64,000 bases of DNA, taken from the NCBI RefSeq assembly GCF_001577835.2, contig NC_029518.1, forward strand, positions 48,889,640-48,953,639, in the 5' to 3' direction. Below are positions 25,561-37,608 of the stretch, piece by piece. How positions within the stretch are numbered: the stretch's first letter is position 1; each line of letters opens with the position of its first letter. The position numbers and the translations under genes were made by a program. Below the pieces are notes generated by a model, which saw only the letters and a program-made list of their open reading frames with translations, was not told the origin of the DNA and did not search any database. This DNA is from Coturnix japonica. Taxonomy: Eukaryota > Chordata > Aves > Galliformes > Phasianidae.

Positions 25561-28500
25561 TCATCCAGGTAATTTAAATTCTTACAAAGTAATCTTCTGT
25601 ACCATTTGATAGACTTAGATCAGTAAATACAGCTCCCTATATTTCTGTTCAAACATAACTGTCACTTACTGAGCACTTCCCTTCAGTTTTTGAATACATG
25701 TTGTACCCATATATTTGCATAATACCCATATACAGATACATGGTATATAGTATAATTCTCTCTGGAGGGAGAATGCTTTCAGTGTCATTCAGCACACAGC
25801 ATTTGTATAAGAATGAGCTTTGAAAAAGAGTGTGATCATGAACATTATGCTGTGGTGTTTGCATAAACTCTTGGGTCTGACTCTAAGCATTTATCTGAAA
25901 GAATGCTGGATCTTATGGGACAAGAATCTGGGGTGCACTGCTCCCTCAATGGATACCAGCCTGGTGCTTGGTGTCCTGAAGTTCTTCAGATGCTTTTGCA
26001 GAGATATGCATCAGCTGCAATGACATCTGCAGTACCTCACAAGATAACACACTTCCTGGTGCTTTATTCACAACATTTGCTAGGAACATACCTCCAGCCA
26101 CTGAAATATTCATTTATTCTGTATCTGGGGCTCAAGCTGTACTCAGAGGCAGAACTACACTGAACTGCCACCCTCTGGAAAACTTTATTAGAACAACTTC
26201 ATATTGAGTAGTTTATGTAACTAGAGCTTAAAAGTACTGGCTTTATAGAGACGCTGTTAAACCCTTTCCCTTACCTAACCCATACAACTCCTTTTAACAT
26301 AAAGCAATACTTGAAAGTATTGACTATACAAATTCTTTGAAATCATTGTACTGGAGCTACTCTTTGGCTTGCTGCTGATTTTATTTGAGAATGCTATTTC
26401 AGACCACAATGCAAAAAGATTAGTTGCCTTGAAAACCAAACCATGGAGAATCTAGGTTGCCACAGGTATTGTATCTTTGAGCAAAGACATATCTTCGTGT
26501 TTTAGCATCATCTCCAGCATCAACTGTTTTGAATTCAAGCCATTTTCCATGTATTTGAGGGTACTAAGCTATTCCTTTGCCTTTGCAGTTGTTTGGTTTT
26601 TTGCAGCACACAATAAATGCACCAAAGGGATGAACTTGGGTCTTCATCATCAGCTTAGAAGATGGTTCCCAATGTTAAAAAGAAAATAAAATGACTGGTC
26701 TGTAGGAAAGCAAGAACAGAGAGAGTATTTTGGCATATATCATCGTCTTTTGGGCTGCAAAACAAACTATGCCATACTGACTTTAGTGCTGAGAGATATT
26801 CAGCCTCAAATACATCACTGAGTTATCAAACTGATTTTTATCACGGGCAGATAACATGCTGATCCAAATAGTTGACAGATACCAGAACTCTTTTTTTTCA
26901 GTCTAGGTGCTTACTTCCATCAAATTTTTTTGTTCTTATTTAGGTCTACCCCTTGTAGCTGACACTGGGATGAACTGCTTTCTTACACTCAAACAGAAAA
27001 AAAAGTTCTTCATTACAGAGCACACAGATGCCATATTTGCTTGAGAAGAACATGCACACACTTTTGCAACCTTATTGACTTTGCTAGCTTCCAAAAGAAA
27101 AGCATGTTGAAGGTTTTGCTTGTTTGTTTGAGTCCTTGAAACCACAATGCCTGTTACACATCATATTCATCATATACATCAGATGGGATTTTCAGGCAAC
27201 ACTGATCATGACTTATGCTGCGCTGCATACATCAAAATCGTAGGACTGTTCTCTCATACCAAACAGAGCTTATACAAAGACATCATTACTAAGTTGATCT
27301 TCTGATACTGAGTGGTACGGCCTGGCCTGTGGCATTCACCAGTTCACACTGCATTGGCTTAACAAAGGCTCTGCAACTGTGTAAGCTTGCTTAACAGCTA
27401 CTTGGTGCTGCTGGGGGAGTAAAGATCCTCAGCCTTCTTCTCAACATCCAACATAGTAAATGTGTAAATAAAGCTGGTAAGTAACAGTGGTGACATAATC
27501 ATTTTCTTTGCAAACAAGAACTTCCTGCTCCTCCTACTCCTCTTTCATTCAAGTGTTGTTTGCGACAGAAACTAAGCAAAAACAAGCAGCTTTGCACAGA
27601 TCTGAATGGCAAAAGCAGCATTGCTGTCACTGAGAGAAATCCCTTGAAGCGGAAAGAACACCTCCAGAAAAGCTTCAGAGTGGAGATGAGAAATAAGCAA
27701 AAACAACATGCAGTTTCACCATTCACTCCAACATGAAACAGGGATGGGAGAGAGAATATTGCGTACATTTCAACCCTTCATTTGCTCAAATTCCCAGCAA
27801 AAAAACCCAAAACCTACGTTTACATGAGGAACAGTTGTGACAGTTGAAGCTGTGCCAGAGGTTACACAAACTCATGCCTCAATGACTTCACAACTTATCT
27901 AAAACTCCTTTGGAAGGCACGTTTATATCCAGACACTGAATTTTGCATGGAAACAGCTGAGATCCACGTACACACTCCACTCCACAATGATTCCCACTGC
28001 CCCTGCTCAGGAAACACAGTAGCAAAATCTTAAATTCTATCAGCTATATTTGCCAGGAGCACATCTAAACACGTTCCCAGGACAGGAGACTGAATTAGTT
28101 AAACCACTTTTAAACTAATTTCCTAACATTAATGCATATGACCTCTAGAGCTACTGGAAGACCTACAAATTTCCCTTACACCTGTCACTAGGGAATGCTG
28201 GTCCTTCTATTGCTCACAAAAATAGGTAATAGCTTTCCCATACTTAGCTTTTCTATTATCGTGTCAAGTGCTCCAGGAACCACAACTTGTGTCCAGGCCA
28301 TTGGCTGCAGTAATTACTTCCCTCACGGAAGCGTAGTCCCACACACATGAAACGATCTCAGCATTAAATATTAAAAACGAAGCCATGAATCCTTACACAG
28401 AGCCTGAAGAAGCCCTCTGAAGTCATCTAAACAGGCTGCACGCTGCAGTGAGGGCAATCTCTTGGGAACTTCTTCACATTGCTCTTCTTTTGCTTTCAGA

Positions 28501-30409
28501 AACAGAGTTACCATGAATCTCAGCTCCCCTGGGCAGCACACAGTCATAGTTGCCTTAGGTTGCCCCAGGTCTGTTCCACTACCAAATGACTCTTGCTACC
28601 CGGTGTTCTCAGGTGCACTGAAAACATTTATCAGTATTGCTAAGAGAATGATGACACAAAAAAAAGCTTCAAAATGAGACACAAAATCTCCTTATAATCC
28701 TATCTCAGCTCCATCCCAGCCCCAAACCCTCAATCCAGTAGTATCTCAACTTTCAAGACTAAGGCCCGTTCAGTGCTTAAAGAGGTGTTGTGAACAGAAC
28801 TATGTCTTAAGGCAGAATGCTCTGTGTCAAAACTCACATCCCAAAACTCCACAAAGCACTCAGTTTGTCAGCATATCCCATCCACCCCATGAAGCCAGAG
28901 AATGACTCAGGCTTCTGGGAAAACAGAAGCAGATGAAAAAACAACTGCGGTTATCGGGTAAGCCTGACATCCTTCCCAGATGCAGAGGGTCTGGCCCCCA
29001 TCCCTCTTCTTCCCATTGGTGGGGCACAGCAGCGCATGCACTTATACACACAGCCCTGCAAACAGAACTGCAGTGGCCAGCAAACCACAATGGCAGCCCG
29101 TGCTGCTTCTGACCACAGCCAGCTCCAGTTTCCCCACACACTGCAGATGCTGGGGCCAGCACAGGAAAAGGCAGCAGCAGAGCTGTTTGCAAACAGGATT
29201 TCAGCTGTTCTCCCATTGCACAAAGCAGAACAAACAGAAATGAAAGGGACAGCAGCTGGGCTTACACATCATCACGGAGAATCTATAACCACGTATGCAA
29301 TCCCTAAGCACGATGAAGTTTTTCCAAGCATTTTGTACATATAAAAAGCAACTAAAGAAATTCACACATCCTTCAGCAAAGGATGGGTAGCATAGAGCAG
29401 CATGCTGCTAGCTTGGCCCATGCAACAACTCCTTCTCTATAGTTGAAGGAGTATTTTTGAGTGCTAGTAAGAACTTGAAGCAAGCTAGAAAACAGTCCAA
29501 ATGGCTTTCTTCCCCACTCTCATGGACTGATTTAGATAACTAAAGATTTCTGAGAACGAAATAATCACAGCCTAGAGCCTCTGTGCTACTCCTGGCTAAC
29601 ACCACATGAAAGAATTTAAGGTACTCCTCACCTACCTCCTTCACAAGTCTGGAATACACAGAAAAAAAACTGTATTGCACTGCCCGAGATGAATAAGGTA
29701 CACTATCACACACAGGTTTCTGTGCACAATTCGATCACTGAACAAGCTCTGACAAGTGAGCAAGCGAAAACTTTGTCTCTTACAACTCCATGAAATAAAG
29801 ATGGTTACAAAAGCTATAATTAAAAAGCTATGAGTTTAGAAGCTCTAGCTGGAGAACTAGATCATGCTTAGTATGTGTTTATTTACTCTTTCCCTCATCA
29901 AGCAGAAGCAGCTCTACAGCTGCCTTAAAACTGCATTATTCACTATAGCTGCTCTGATGAAGCTAAAAGTAACAAGGAATTGCTGCAGCACTGAATTTTC
30001 AGCCACTCTGCCTTGCACCGAGAGGAGAAGCATCACAGGGACAGGAAGGGTAGGTGGTAACAGTAAGCTGCTGAGGAGATCTAACAGCGCGGTAAGTAAA
30101 ACTGTGATCTCCACACAGAAACAAATTACTATTGGTTTTCTCTTTGTTCTGAGAATGGCGCTTGATTTATTCTTACAAAGCTGCTCTGAAGCAACCTGCT
30201 TACACATCCAGCTCTTAGAATGCTTTCATTGCTGTTCCCCACTGCAAAGAATGGGCATTCATTGACTGCATCATGCAGTAAAATCATTTCTATCTATCTC
30301 ACTGCCACGCTTTCTGTCACATAACCATGCTGCTTATAGAAATTGTTTGCTTTCATTTCCGCTTGCAAATAAGAAGAGAGAGAAACAACTACAATAAGAA
30401 TTATATAAA

Positions 30410-30939
30410 ATGAAGCGCGTTCCTGTTCCTTTATTTTTCACTTGCATGGCACATTTTGATTTGTAAACATTAAAGTACCAGTTCCATTCTTCATATGTTG
30501 AAAATAACCACCATTTAAGAGTATTACCTGAGACTTAAATAAAAAGAACTGGCATCTTTTACCTTGATCATGTACAGTACTGTTTTAGGAAGAAATAGAA
30601 AAGGGAATGTTTTTCCAAAATAGGAAAATTTCCTTTCAATTATAAAGATATAGAAAATGCATCAAAACACATAAGAATGATCAGTCTGATTCTGAGGATG
30701 TTGGAAGTCACAGTCTCCAACAGTGTAATCAGCACCGCTGAAATGCACGTTGCATCAGTCTTGCAGTAGCACGATATCAACATTGTCATGAACACCTTGT
30801 AAAAGCAGCTCTCCTTGATAAGTGACAATCTTTCGTCGTTTTGCAGCCTTAAGAGTTCCCACCAGGGCTTCAAAGAGGTTGGCACACTTTTCATCAGCGA
30901 AGAGCACACCAAATTTCACACTCACTTGTCCATCGGCAT
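30410..30939 (-). other. ABRACL: ABRACL exon 3 (codons 21-81, stop, 3' UTR)
   Basis: The acceptor ctttgatttag ends at 30940 and the exon opens AT-GCC-GAT-GGA. The stop TGA is at 30757-30755, followed by about 340 bases of 3' UTR to the predicted cleavage site past AATAAA at 30430-30435. The 3' boundary is inferred. Confidence 0.85.
30430..30435 (-). terminator. ABRACL: Likely ABRACL polyadenylation signal (AATAAA)
   Basis: The plus strand reads TTTATT here, so the minus strand has AATAAA about 320 bases after the ABRACL stop codon. No other AATAAA or ATTAAA was seen on the minus strand between it and the stop. Cleavage would fall near 30410-30420. Confidence 0.7.
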
Positions 30940-31904
30940 CTAAATCAAAGACAAAACATGAAAGCATTTGCAGACATTCCTTCAGTTCGGAGATTCCCGA
31001 GGACACAGAAGTTATAGGCACAGTATTGAAGGTAATTCCCATGGTGTTTCCCAGCTGCCAGCAACCTGGTGCCTGATTTCACTTCCACAAGATTTGACTT
31101 TATAAAGGGAACCACACTATGAAAGCCAGTGATAAAATAGTAGACAAAGGTTCTGCTTGCTAAGACTTCTTTTTTTCTTAGGCTCACATCAGTGACCACA
31201 TATCTGCCACGTTTCTTTTTTACTGACACCTTTCTGAAACCTGCAGCTAATGCAGGTTATTTTACTTCCTCAAAGAATAAAGAATAAAACTGTTTTAATG
31301 AACAAAAACATTTTAGAATGTTTAAAACATTAAAAATGTTCTCATTTAAACAAGCATATTCGTAAAGAAAGAGAAGTTTTAACAGTGAAGAGCCATCTTA
31401 AAAGAGAAATCTGCATTCTAAGCAAAGCCAAGCAAAGGCTGGGACTATACCTCCTGATTAGAGTTTTAGGCACAGGGATGAACTCCTTCCAACAGTGATG
31501 AACTGAAGAATATGACCCGTGGAATTCAGAAGTTACCATGGAAGGATATGAAATGGTGCTGTTTATTTGACAGTTGCAGCGAGTATCTTGGGACTTAAAA
31601 GGTAATTTGGCTGTTGATCTTAGTGGGGGCAGGACTTCAGGCCTGCTTCCTCTCCGCTGCAAATACACGCTTAACTTTACGAAAGGATCACTTTAAAGGA
31701 TGGGTGAGAGGGAATAGCATGCAATCCCATATTAAACATACATGTGATACAGTATCTGAGCCCTTTAGTTAAGTTTGCCAGGTTCATAGGGTGGTGGAAC
31801 AGCATGACTATATCTACATGATCAGAGACATTACAGTGCTTACTTTTGGTCCCCAGCCGCCGAATCTCCTCAACTAAGAGGCTTATTTCATGTTCCACGT
31901 TCAT
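30755..31904 (-). CDS. ABRACL: ABRACL, costars family protein (complete coding region, two coding exons)
   Basis: The coding exons are 31844-31904 (61 nt) and 30755-30939 (185 nt), joined in phase 1; together they make 81 codons plus stop, the same length as human ABRACL. The protein starts MNVEHEISLLVEEIRRLG and ends GVHDNVDIVLLQD, differing from the human protein at only a few positions. The costars domain, also found at the C-terminus of the actin-binding Rho activator ABRA, fills the whole protein, including the conserved block KCANLFEALVGTLKAAKRRK. The family is linked to actin dynamics and cell motility; there is no signal peptide or membrane segment. Splice sites are clear: acceptor TTCTAG before 31910, donor GTAAGC from 31843, acceptor TTTAG ending at 30940. 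The ATG is six bases into its exon. The gene looks intact and lies divergent from REPS1. Confidence 0.97.
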
Positions 31905-31910
31905 TGTGGT
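31844..31910 (-). other. ABRACL: ABRACL exon 2 (six bases of 5' UTR plus codons 1-20)
   Basis: The exon starts after the acceptor ...gtgttctag, carries accaca before ATG and ends ACC-AAA-A before the donor GTAAGC. The last A combines with AT from the next exon to code Asn21, the residue found in human ABRACL. Confidence 0.93.
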
Positions 31911-32989
31911 CTAGAACACAAAACACATTTTTTAAGAGTTATTACAAGATCCATTCACCCTTTGCACATATTCATCCCAGAGCATTTTCAATTCACCAGG
32001 AACATCACAACATTTTGTAAAACCCAGCAGCCTGAAGGCATATCATTAGAGGATAATCTGAGATATTGGCCATGAAAAGATATAGGGCCTCTACACCCCC
32101 AACAACTGTGGGGGAAACAAAAGATGCTAACACCTCAGTGCCTCTCAACACAACATACTACTTGCATACAGAACATCCCAGGCTAACGGCACTTAGACAG
32201 CACCCAGGGACCAACGCTATACAAAGCACCAACACGACAGCGTACAACTCTCCCAGCAAACGCAGGCATCAAAGCAAGGACACAGAGAAAGCAAAGCACC
32301 AAATGCAGCTTCCACTTGAGTAAGGGCTGCAGAGACAGCAGCTGGAGCCGAGTGGGGTCTAAAAAGGTCTTAGACAATCCATAACCCTTGTCAGACAGCA
32401 GCTGGGCACGGGGACCGGCTCTATTGTTCCAGGAAACAGCGCTGCTGTGCGGATCTGGTGAGTACACGGAGTTACAGATCCGGACGCATCACAAACTCTT
32501 CCTCATATAAGAGCTACTTTTTCACCGCCTTAAAGCAGGCAGGAGGTGAATCCCACAGACAAACCAAAGCACTAAAGATGCTGCCGTTAAGTCACCAGGG
32601 AAAACAAGGCCCACATACCAAAACGCTGACGTGCCCATTAATAATCACTGCCAATTTTACCATCTAGCGCTGTGACGGCACTGCCGGCTTTGTAACAATG
32701 CACTTTCACCTTTTTTTTTTTTTTTTTTTTTTTGCCCTGTAACTTTTAGCTCTCCGAATTCACATCAGCTTCTAATTCTCTTGCCCGGTACCGCCTATAC
32801 GCTGTCAATTTAGGTACCAAGGTTTAAAGAAGATGGCGACCCGGCGGCCGATCCCGCCCGCTGCCCGCACAGCCCAGCTTCACCGCAGCGCTCCACGTGC
32901 CGACCTCCCGGCGACAGAGCACCCAGGAACCAGCACGGGGTGTCGATGCGACACCCATCCCGCTACCGCCACCAGGCTCCGCCACTCAC
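31911..32989 (-). other. ABRACL: ABRACL intron 1
   Basis: This is the stretch between the predicted donor GTGAGT (32989-32984) and the exon 2 acceptor at 31911-31912. It contains no coding signal. It includes a pure T23 run on the plus strand (32711-32733, A23 in the gene sense) and the left part of the CpG island, with a YY1-like motif AAGATGGCG at 32830-32838 and an E-box CACGTG at 32894-32899. Confidence 0.7.
32711..32733 (+). repeat. Poly(T) run, T23
   Basis: Twenty-three T residues on the plus strand, A23 in the sense of ABRACL, inside its first intron. It could be the tail of a decayed retrocopy, but no source sequence is recognisable next to it. Confidence 0.88.
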
Positions 32990-33160
32990 CCGCTCCCACC
33001 GCTGCTCTCTGCTGTTGGAAGACACAGGCGCAAGTCCCGCCCGACACCGACGGCGGGGCGAAGGAGGTGGTTACGCGGGCGAGCCCCGCCCGGTCGGCAG
33101 CGGGGAAGAGGAGGAGCAGTGGGAGGCAGGGCCGGCCATCCCCTCTCCTCCCCCCCAGCT
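32825..33160. promoter_or_regulatory. ABRACL: CpG island, ABRACL promoter
   Basis: A compact GC- and CpG-rich block set in AT-rich surroundings. It contains the predicted ABRACL first exon, an E-box CACGTG (32894-32899, a USF/MYC-type site) and a YY1-like AAGATGGCG at 32830-32838 pointing away from ABRACL. It has no TATA box, which fits a housekeeping-type promoter that may fire both ways. Confidence 0.8.
32990..33100 (-). other. ABRACL: ABRACL exon 1, non-coding (5' UTR), 5' end approximate
   Basis: A strong consensus donor (GG|GTGAGT on the minus strand) lies in the CpG island 1.1 kb upstream of the ATG exon, which itself needs an upstream exon because only six bases separate its acceptor from the ATG. 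The transcription start is not readable; the right boundary is a guess within the GC-rich block. Confidence 0.6.
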
Positions 33161-33257
33161 CCCAGCCCGCACTCTGTGGCCCTGTGTTGAGAAGGGGGTC
33201 GTTAAGGCTGCTTGCCTCCGTGCTTCGTTGGTTACAGCCGGACGTGAATCACCTTCA

Positions 33258-33301
33258 AATCACAGAATGATAGAATACCCCGAGATGGGCCCACAAAGAT
33301 C
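33258..33301 (-). repeat. CR1 3' stub (about 44 bp)
   Basis: The stretch 'cacagaatgatagaatacc' to 'cccacaaagatc' matches the reverse complement of the last bases of a CR1. It stops where the next CR1 begins, so it is either a remnant interrupted by that copy or a very short insertion. Confidence 0.65.
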
Positions 33302-34043
33302 GTAGAATAGAATTGCTTGAGTTGGAAGGGACCTTTAAAGGCCATCTAGTCCAATCCCCATACAATGCACAGGGACACCTACAGCTCGATTAGGATGCTG
33401 AGTCCCATCCAGACTGACCTTGAGTATCTCCACGGACAGGGCATCCACCACAACACTAGGCAGCCTGTTTCAGTGCTTCATCACCCTCACTGTAAAAAAC
33501 TAATTTATATCCAATCTAAATCTGCTCTGCTTTAGTTTGAAACCATTTCCCTTGTCCTGTCACAATGGATCCTGCTGAAGTCTGTCCCCTTTCTTATAGA
33601 CCCTTATTAGATATGGAAAAGCCAACTCTTTGTGCTGCTTAGAGGCTTCTGTCCTCCAGGCTGAACAGCCCTAGCTCCCTCAGCCTGTCTTCACAAGTGA
33701 GGTGTTCCATCCCTTGGATCATGTATGTGGCTCTTCTCTGGACGTGCTCCAACAGGGCCAGGTCTCTCCTGTACTGAGGACTCCACATCTGGATGCAATA
33801 CTTCAGGTGAGGCCTCCCCAGTGCAGAGTAGAGGGGCAGGATCACCTCCCTTGCCCTGCTGGCCGTGCTTCTTTTGATGCAACCCAGGATATGGTTGGCT
33901 TTCTTGGCTGCAAGGACACATTGCTGGCTCATTTCCAGCTTCATTTCCATCTTCCCATCCACCAGTACCCCCAAGTCCTTTTCAGAAAGGCTGTGCTCTG
34001 TCCTTTTGTCCCCCAAGCTGTATTGATAGAAAGGTGTTGCCAA
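33302..34043 (-). repeat. CR1 LINE fragment, about 0.74 kb, with ORF2 C-terminal frame
   Basis: It starts with the CR1 3' end (agttggaagggacctttaaa on the plus strand) and runs back into coding sequence. The minus-strand frame 34043-33639 reads [42 protein letters not shown] and ELGLFSLE, the conserved C-terminal region of the CR1 ORF2 protein. The catalytic reverse transcriptase core is missing, so the copy is dead through 5' truncation. It lies about 200 bp beyond the ABRACL first exon. Confidence 0.93.
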
Positions 34044-37000
34044 ACTCTTCTAACACAGGAAAACAGTTCTCTTTCCAGAGAAAACTAATGAGCTAGGATA
34101 ACATCATTCAGCTGTGATAAAGTCATGCTGTGTTCTGATCGTTCATTCAGTACCACATCCTTACACTCCACCTTGTAGAGAAAATGCAGTTTGATTTTTT
34201 CTGTCTTGTATCTTTGTATTTGCTACAGCTTTTTCCAGTTTCTTAGCTCCTAGAAATAGCTGTGTCTTCTCCCAAGTACACAGACATTAAAACTGGAAAC
34301 AACATGAGCTCCTCTACAGCAGTGAGACCACCATCATCCTACTAACCAGAGGCCAGGTTCACACTAAATTTCTTCAGAAAACTCTCATTTACTTAAGGCA
34401 CAGCCATCCCAGCTGCTTCTCCTACCTCTTCATCAAGCACAGCTGTCCCAGAGCGGAGTAGATGTCAGAGACTGCCTCCCATTCCTACAATTCACATTTC
34501 ATGCATCAGCCTATAAAGAGGAGATCGAGATACTCAGGCTGTGCGCTATGCCAGCTAGCTCTGATCCTTTGCTATGCTGTCTCATCCCTGGTGCAAAGAT
34601 AAATTGCTGAAGGCATTTTAAACTGCTATGGCAAGATCAGTTAGGGTTCATTTGGCAGAAACTGCAGCAAGATAAATTGATTTGCACAGTGGAAGTGATG
34701 CCAAGCAGATCCATTTTTATCACTCCAGGGATGCAGAGCTGGAGGCCACACCCCTTCCTTTTCCAAGAGATATTTTGCAGTGTTGATATTTTTATTAAAA
34801 TATTTTCATTAGAAAAATCACAATTCACGTGTAACAGAATTGTTTCTTATTAAAATAGATGATGCCTTCTGCACAATAATCTATATATTCAGCAAGTGGG
34901 AGCTGCTGAAGATGCGATCACAAGCAGATGGGCTGTATTTAGCATCAGCAAAGGTGCTCTTTAAAGAAAAAGCAACAACTGATAATTGAGCAGGAAACAT
35001 GAAAATGGTGGAGATGGAGATTTTCTGTTGCTCTGTTCTTACAGAATTATATTTAAAAACAAACAGGCAAACAAACAACATCAAAAGTGGTGTGAAATAG
35101 TCCTTTGCGAGCACACAGCTCATGTACATTTCATATCACTGGCTTAAATCGTCACTGGATTGATGATTCAGATTCCCCTTTCTGTGTTTCTAGGAGTGGT
35201 CCTCAAATGTCATGAGATTCTGCTTTACAACAGACTATTCTAATTTGATCTTCATTGGAATCTCACTGTAGTTTCTGTTTTCACAGACTCATAATTTTAC
35301 GTCAAGGCAGCCAGAACAAGGAAATACACAACACAAGATTTAAAGCATAGCTTAAGGACACCAAAGCAGATGTGTTGGATCTGATCAAGCAATCAGTTTA
35401 ATCCAGTATTTTGCCTAGAGAAGTGACCAAGTGCAGAAGTTTGGCAAAAGAGCACAATAAATATCATTTGATCCTCTGGTTTCTCTCCTGGCTCCTGGCA
35501 CTTACTGGATTAGGTTAAGGATTTTCTGAGGTGAATGTTACGTCCTAATAATCACATTTCAGAGTCAAAAATGGACATTTGTCCGTTGATTTGACTAATT
35601 TCTTAAACTCAAGCTTTTGATTTCATGTTATTCTCTGGCAATTGTTGCTTAATAAATTTATGGAGTGATGTGGAAAAATAGTTAATTTTGCTGATCTTTG
35701 CATTTCTTACTGAGAACTCATGAAATGCTTCCAATTTCCTATACCATGATCAGGAAACTATTCTGTCTTCACATCTCTCCATCGTATTCATGACTTAAGC
35801 TCTCCCACCGTTCATTTTATTTTCCAGTTTTAGTTAATAAGTTTTAGTTAGTAAGATGAATGCCTTCCCAAGTGCTGATCCTTGTTGTTCAGTATAATTT
35901 TTATACATCGTTCCTTGTTCTTTTTTGAGATTGAATTACTGGAATTGCTAGCATTATTCAGTGGGTGGGTAAAGTATATACAAGGGCATAACGATGTTTT
36001 CTGTTTTGTTCTCAGTCCTAATAATTTCTTGCATCTCATTTGCCTTTTTGAAAACTGCTGAGTACCATCCAGTGATTTCAAAAGCTATTTCCAAAGTGGT
36101 AGTGATTAATTGTTCTGTTACAGATCATTAGGATTATTCCACCTCCACTGTTATTAGTTTGCCATGTTCAGTACTGTCAGCTGTTCTACTGTGCAGTTTG
36201 AAATAGGATCATACACAAAACTTTGTCACTTCTTTTCCTCTGTCATTAATGACAGCAGTGAACAACACAGATCAGAGATCCTTCTAAGTGCTAAGCAACA
36301 CCCCTTCTTCGTGAACACTGGCCACCAACTCTGTTTATCCCCTCTTACCTTTGAAGTATTTAATGATTGTGAATGGAGTCTGTCTTCCTACCCTGTGACA
36401 AATTAGTTTTGCAAAAATCTTTAGTGCTTGCAGAAAACTTGCTGCTAACATGTTGTTTGACAGGTTTCTCCAGAGAGAAGCAGCACAGTCTGAGCCTGAA
36501 AAAGGCATGCAGAATAGAGTGACAAGGTTGTTTGCTAACTAATGGTCATTTTGTCCATACATTAACTAAATATTCTTGTTTTACTGGTACTATCTTTGTA
36601 GTAGGTAGCCTACACAGTTCTTGTTTTGTACAGTATTGTTCTCCTGAATTTTTATTACATTATACAACATACTTTTGAATAGGCCAACACATGTACCACA
36701 TGCACATGCAGAAGTCTATTGAGATTGCCACTAGCTAGAAAACACTAGAACTGACACTGTGATTTGCAGATTTTACTGCTGAAAGTGATCATCTATCTGC
36801 ATTCTCAAGTGACCTAGGTCTCATTTTGTTCATTCAACAGATTTTTGTTTGACTTGTTGATTCAGTAGTAATAAAGTTCCTGCTGGATGCACCTGCCACC
36901 CATTTTTCTCCTACCATACCAGCAACTCACACCTGTGCAAGGTGCCACAAATTCTCCCTAGTGCTTCCAAATCCAGACAAATCTATAGTGTTGTGATTCA

Positions 37001-37608
37001 ACCAGGGGCATGTATACATGCCTTGTCGTAGCCCAGTCCCATCACATATCTATGCAGTTGGCCAGCCGTGAGTCACTTCTCTACATGGGTGTGCCATGCG
37101 TTGCAACCCACTGTAGGGTTATGACTCAGCTACTTAAGCCCTGGCTGCTAAAGCAGATCTTTAAAAATGTGTTTTCGCATGATTTAAAGATAGCAAGTAG
37201 CAGAGGACTGACTACATTTCTCATTCACATGGACTTCGAAACACGACAGAAAAAATATGATATGTTTTCTTTGAACATGATAGAGTCACTGACTGCACTG
37301 AGAAAGATACGATCACAGCAACTCAATGCTGGCACAGAAATCTGAGGGGAGTAAACAATAGAAAGTGTGGTCAGAAGAACAACTATATTGTCAAGCCAGT
37401 CAACCAGGAAAATAGTACTGTGTTCTCTTACTGAGAAGCGACTCCATCATTCTTGGTCCAATCATTACTTTTATTTGGCTTTTCTCTCTGTTTAAATGTA
37501 TCGGTTGTTTGAAGGGAGAAAATTATTTTTCCTAAACAAAAAGCATAGTGATTCTCCTTAAAACCTTCTAAGAATTCTACTGTAAAGTCCAATTTGAAAA
37601 GATTAATC

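Larger units (their letters stand above)
9951..30409. other. Intergenic DNA between HECA and ABRACL
   Basis: About 20 kb separate the HECA promoter from the ABRACL 3' end. Reading frames here are short, lie on both strands and show no recognisable domain. I find CR1 fragments (11150, 12236, 17401, 25370), an A19 run (15236-15254), an A-rich patch (18797-18835), a TA/TG-rich patch (21674-21716) and one strong hairpin (25328-25366). Everything else looks like ordinary AT-rich single-copy DNA. Enhancers may be present but cannot be recognised without comparison. Confidence 0.7.

Noticed and set aside
27300-27480. Possible solo LTR remnant with an AATAAA-like site
   Set aside because: No paired ends or recognised family sequence; the motif alone is too common in AT-rich DNA.
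37010-37345. 111-codon plus-strand open frame next to the mariner
   Set aside because: It does not match mariner or any transposase I know and lies outside the element ends, so it is treated as a chance frame.
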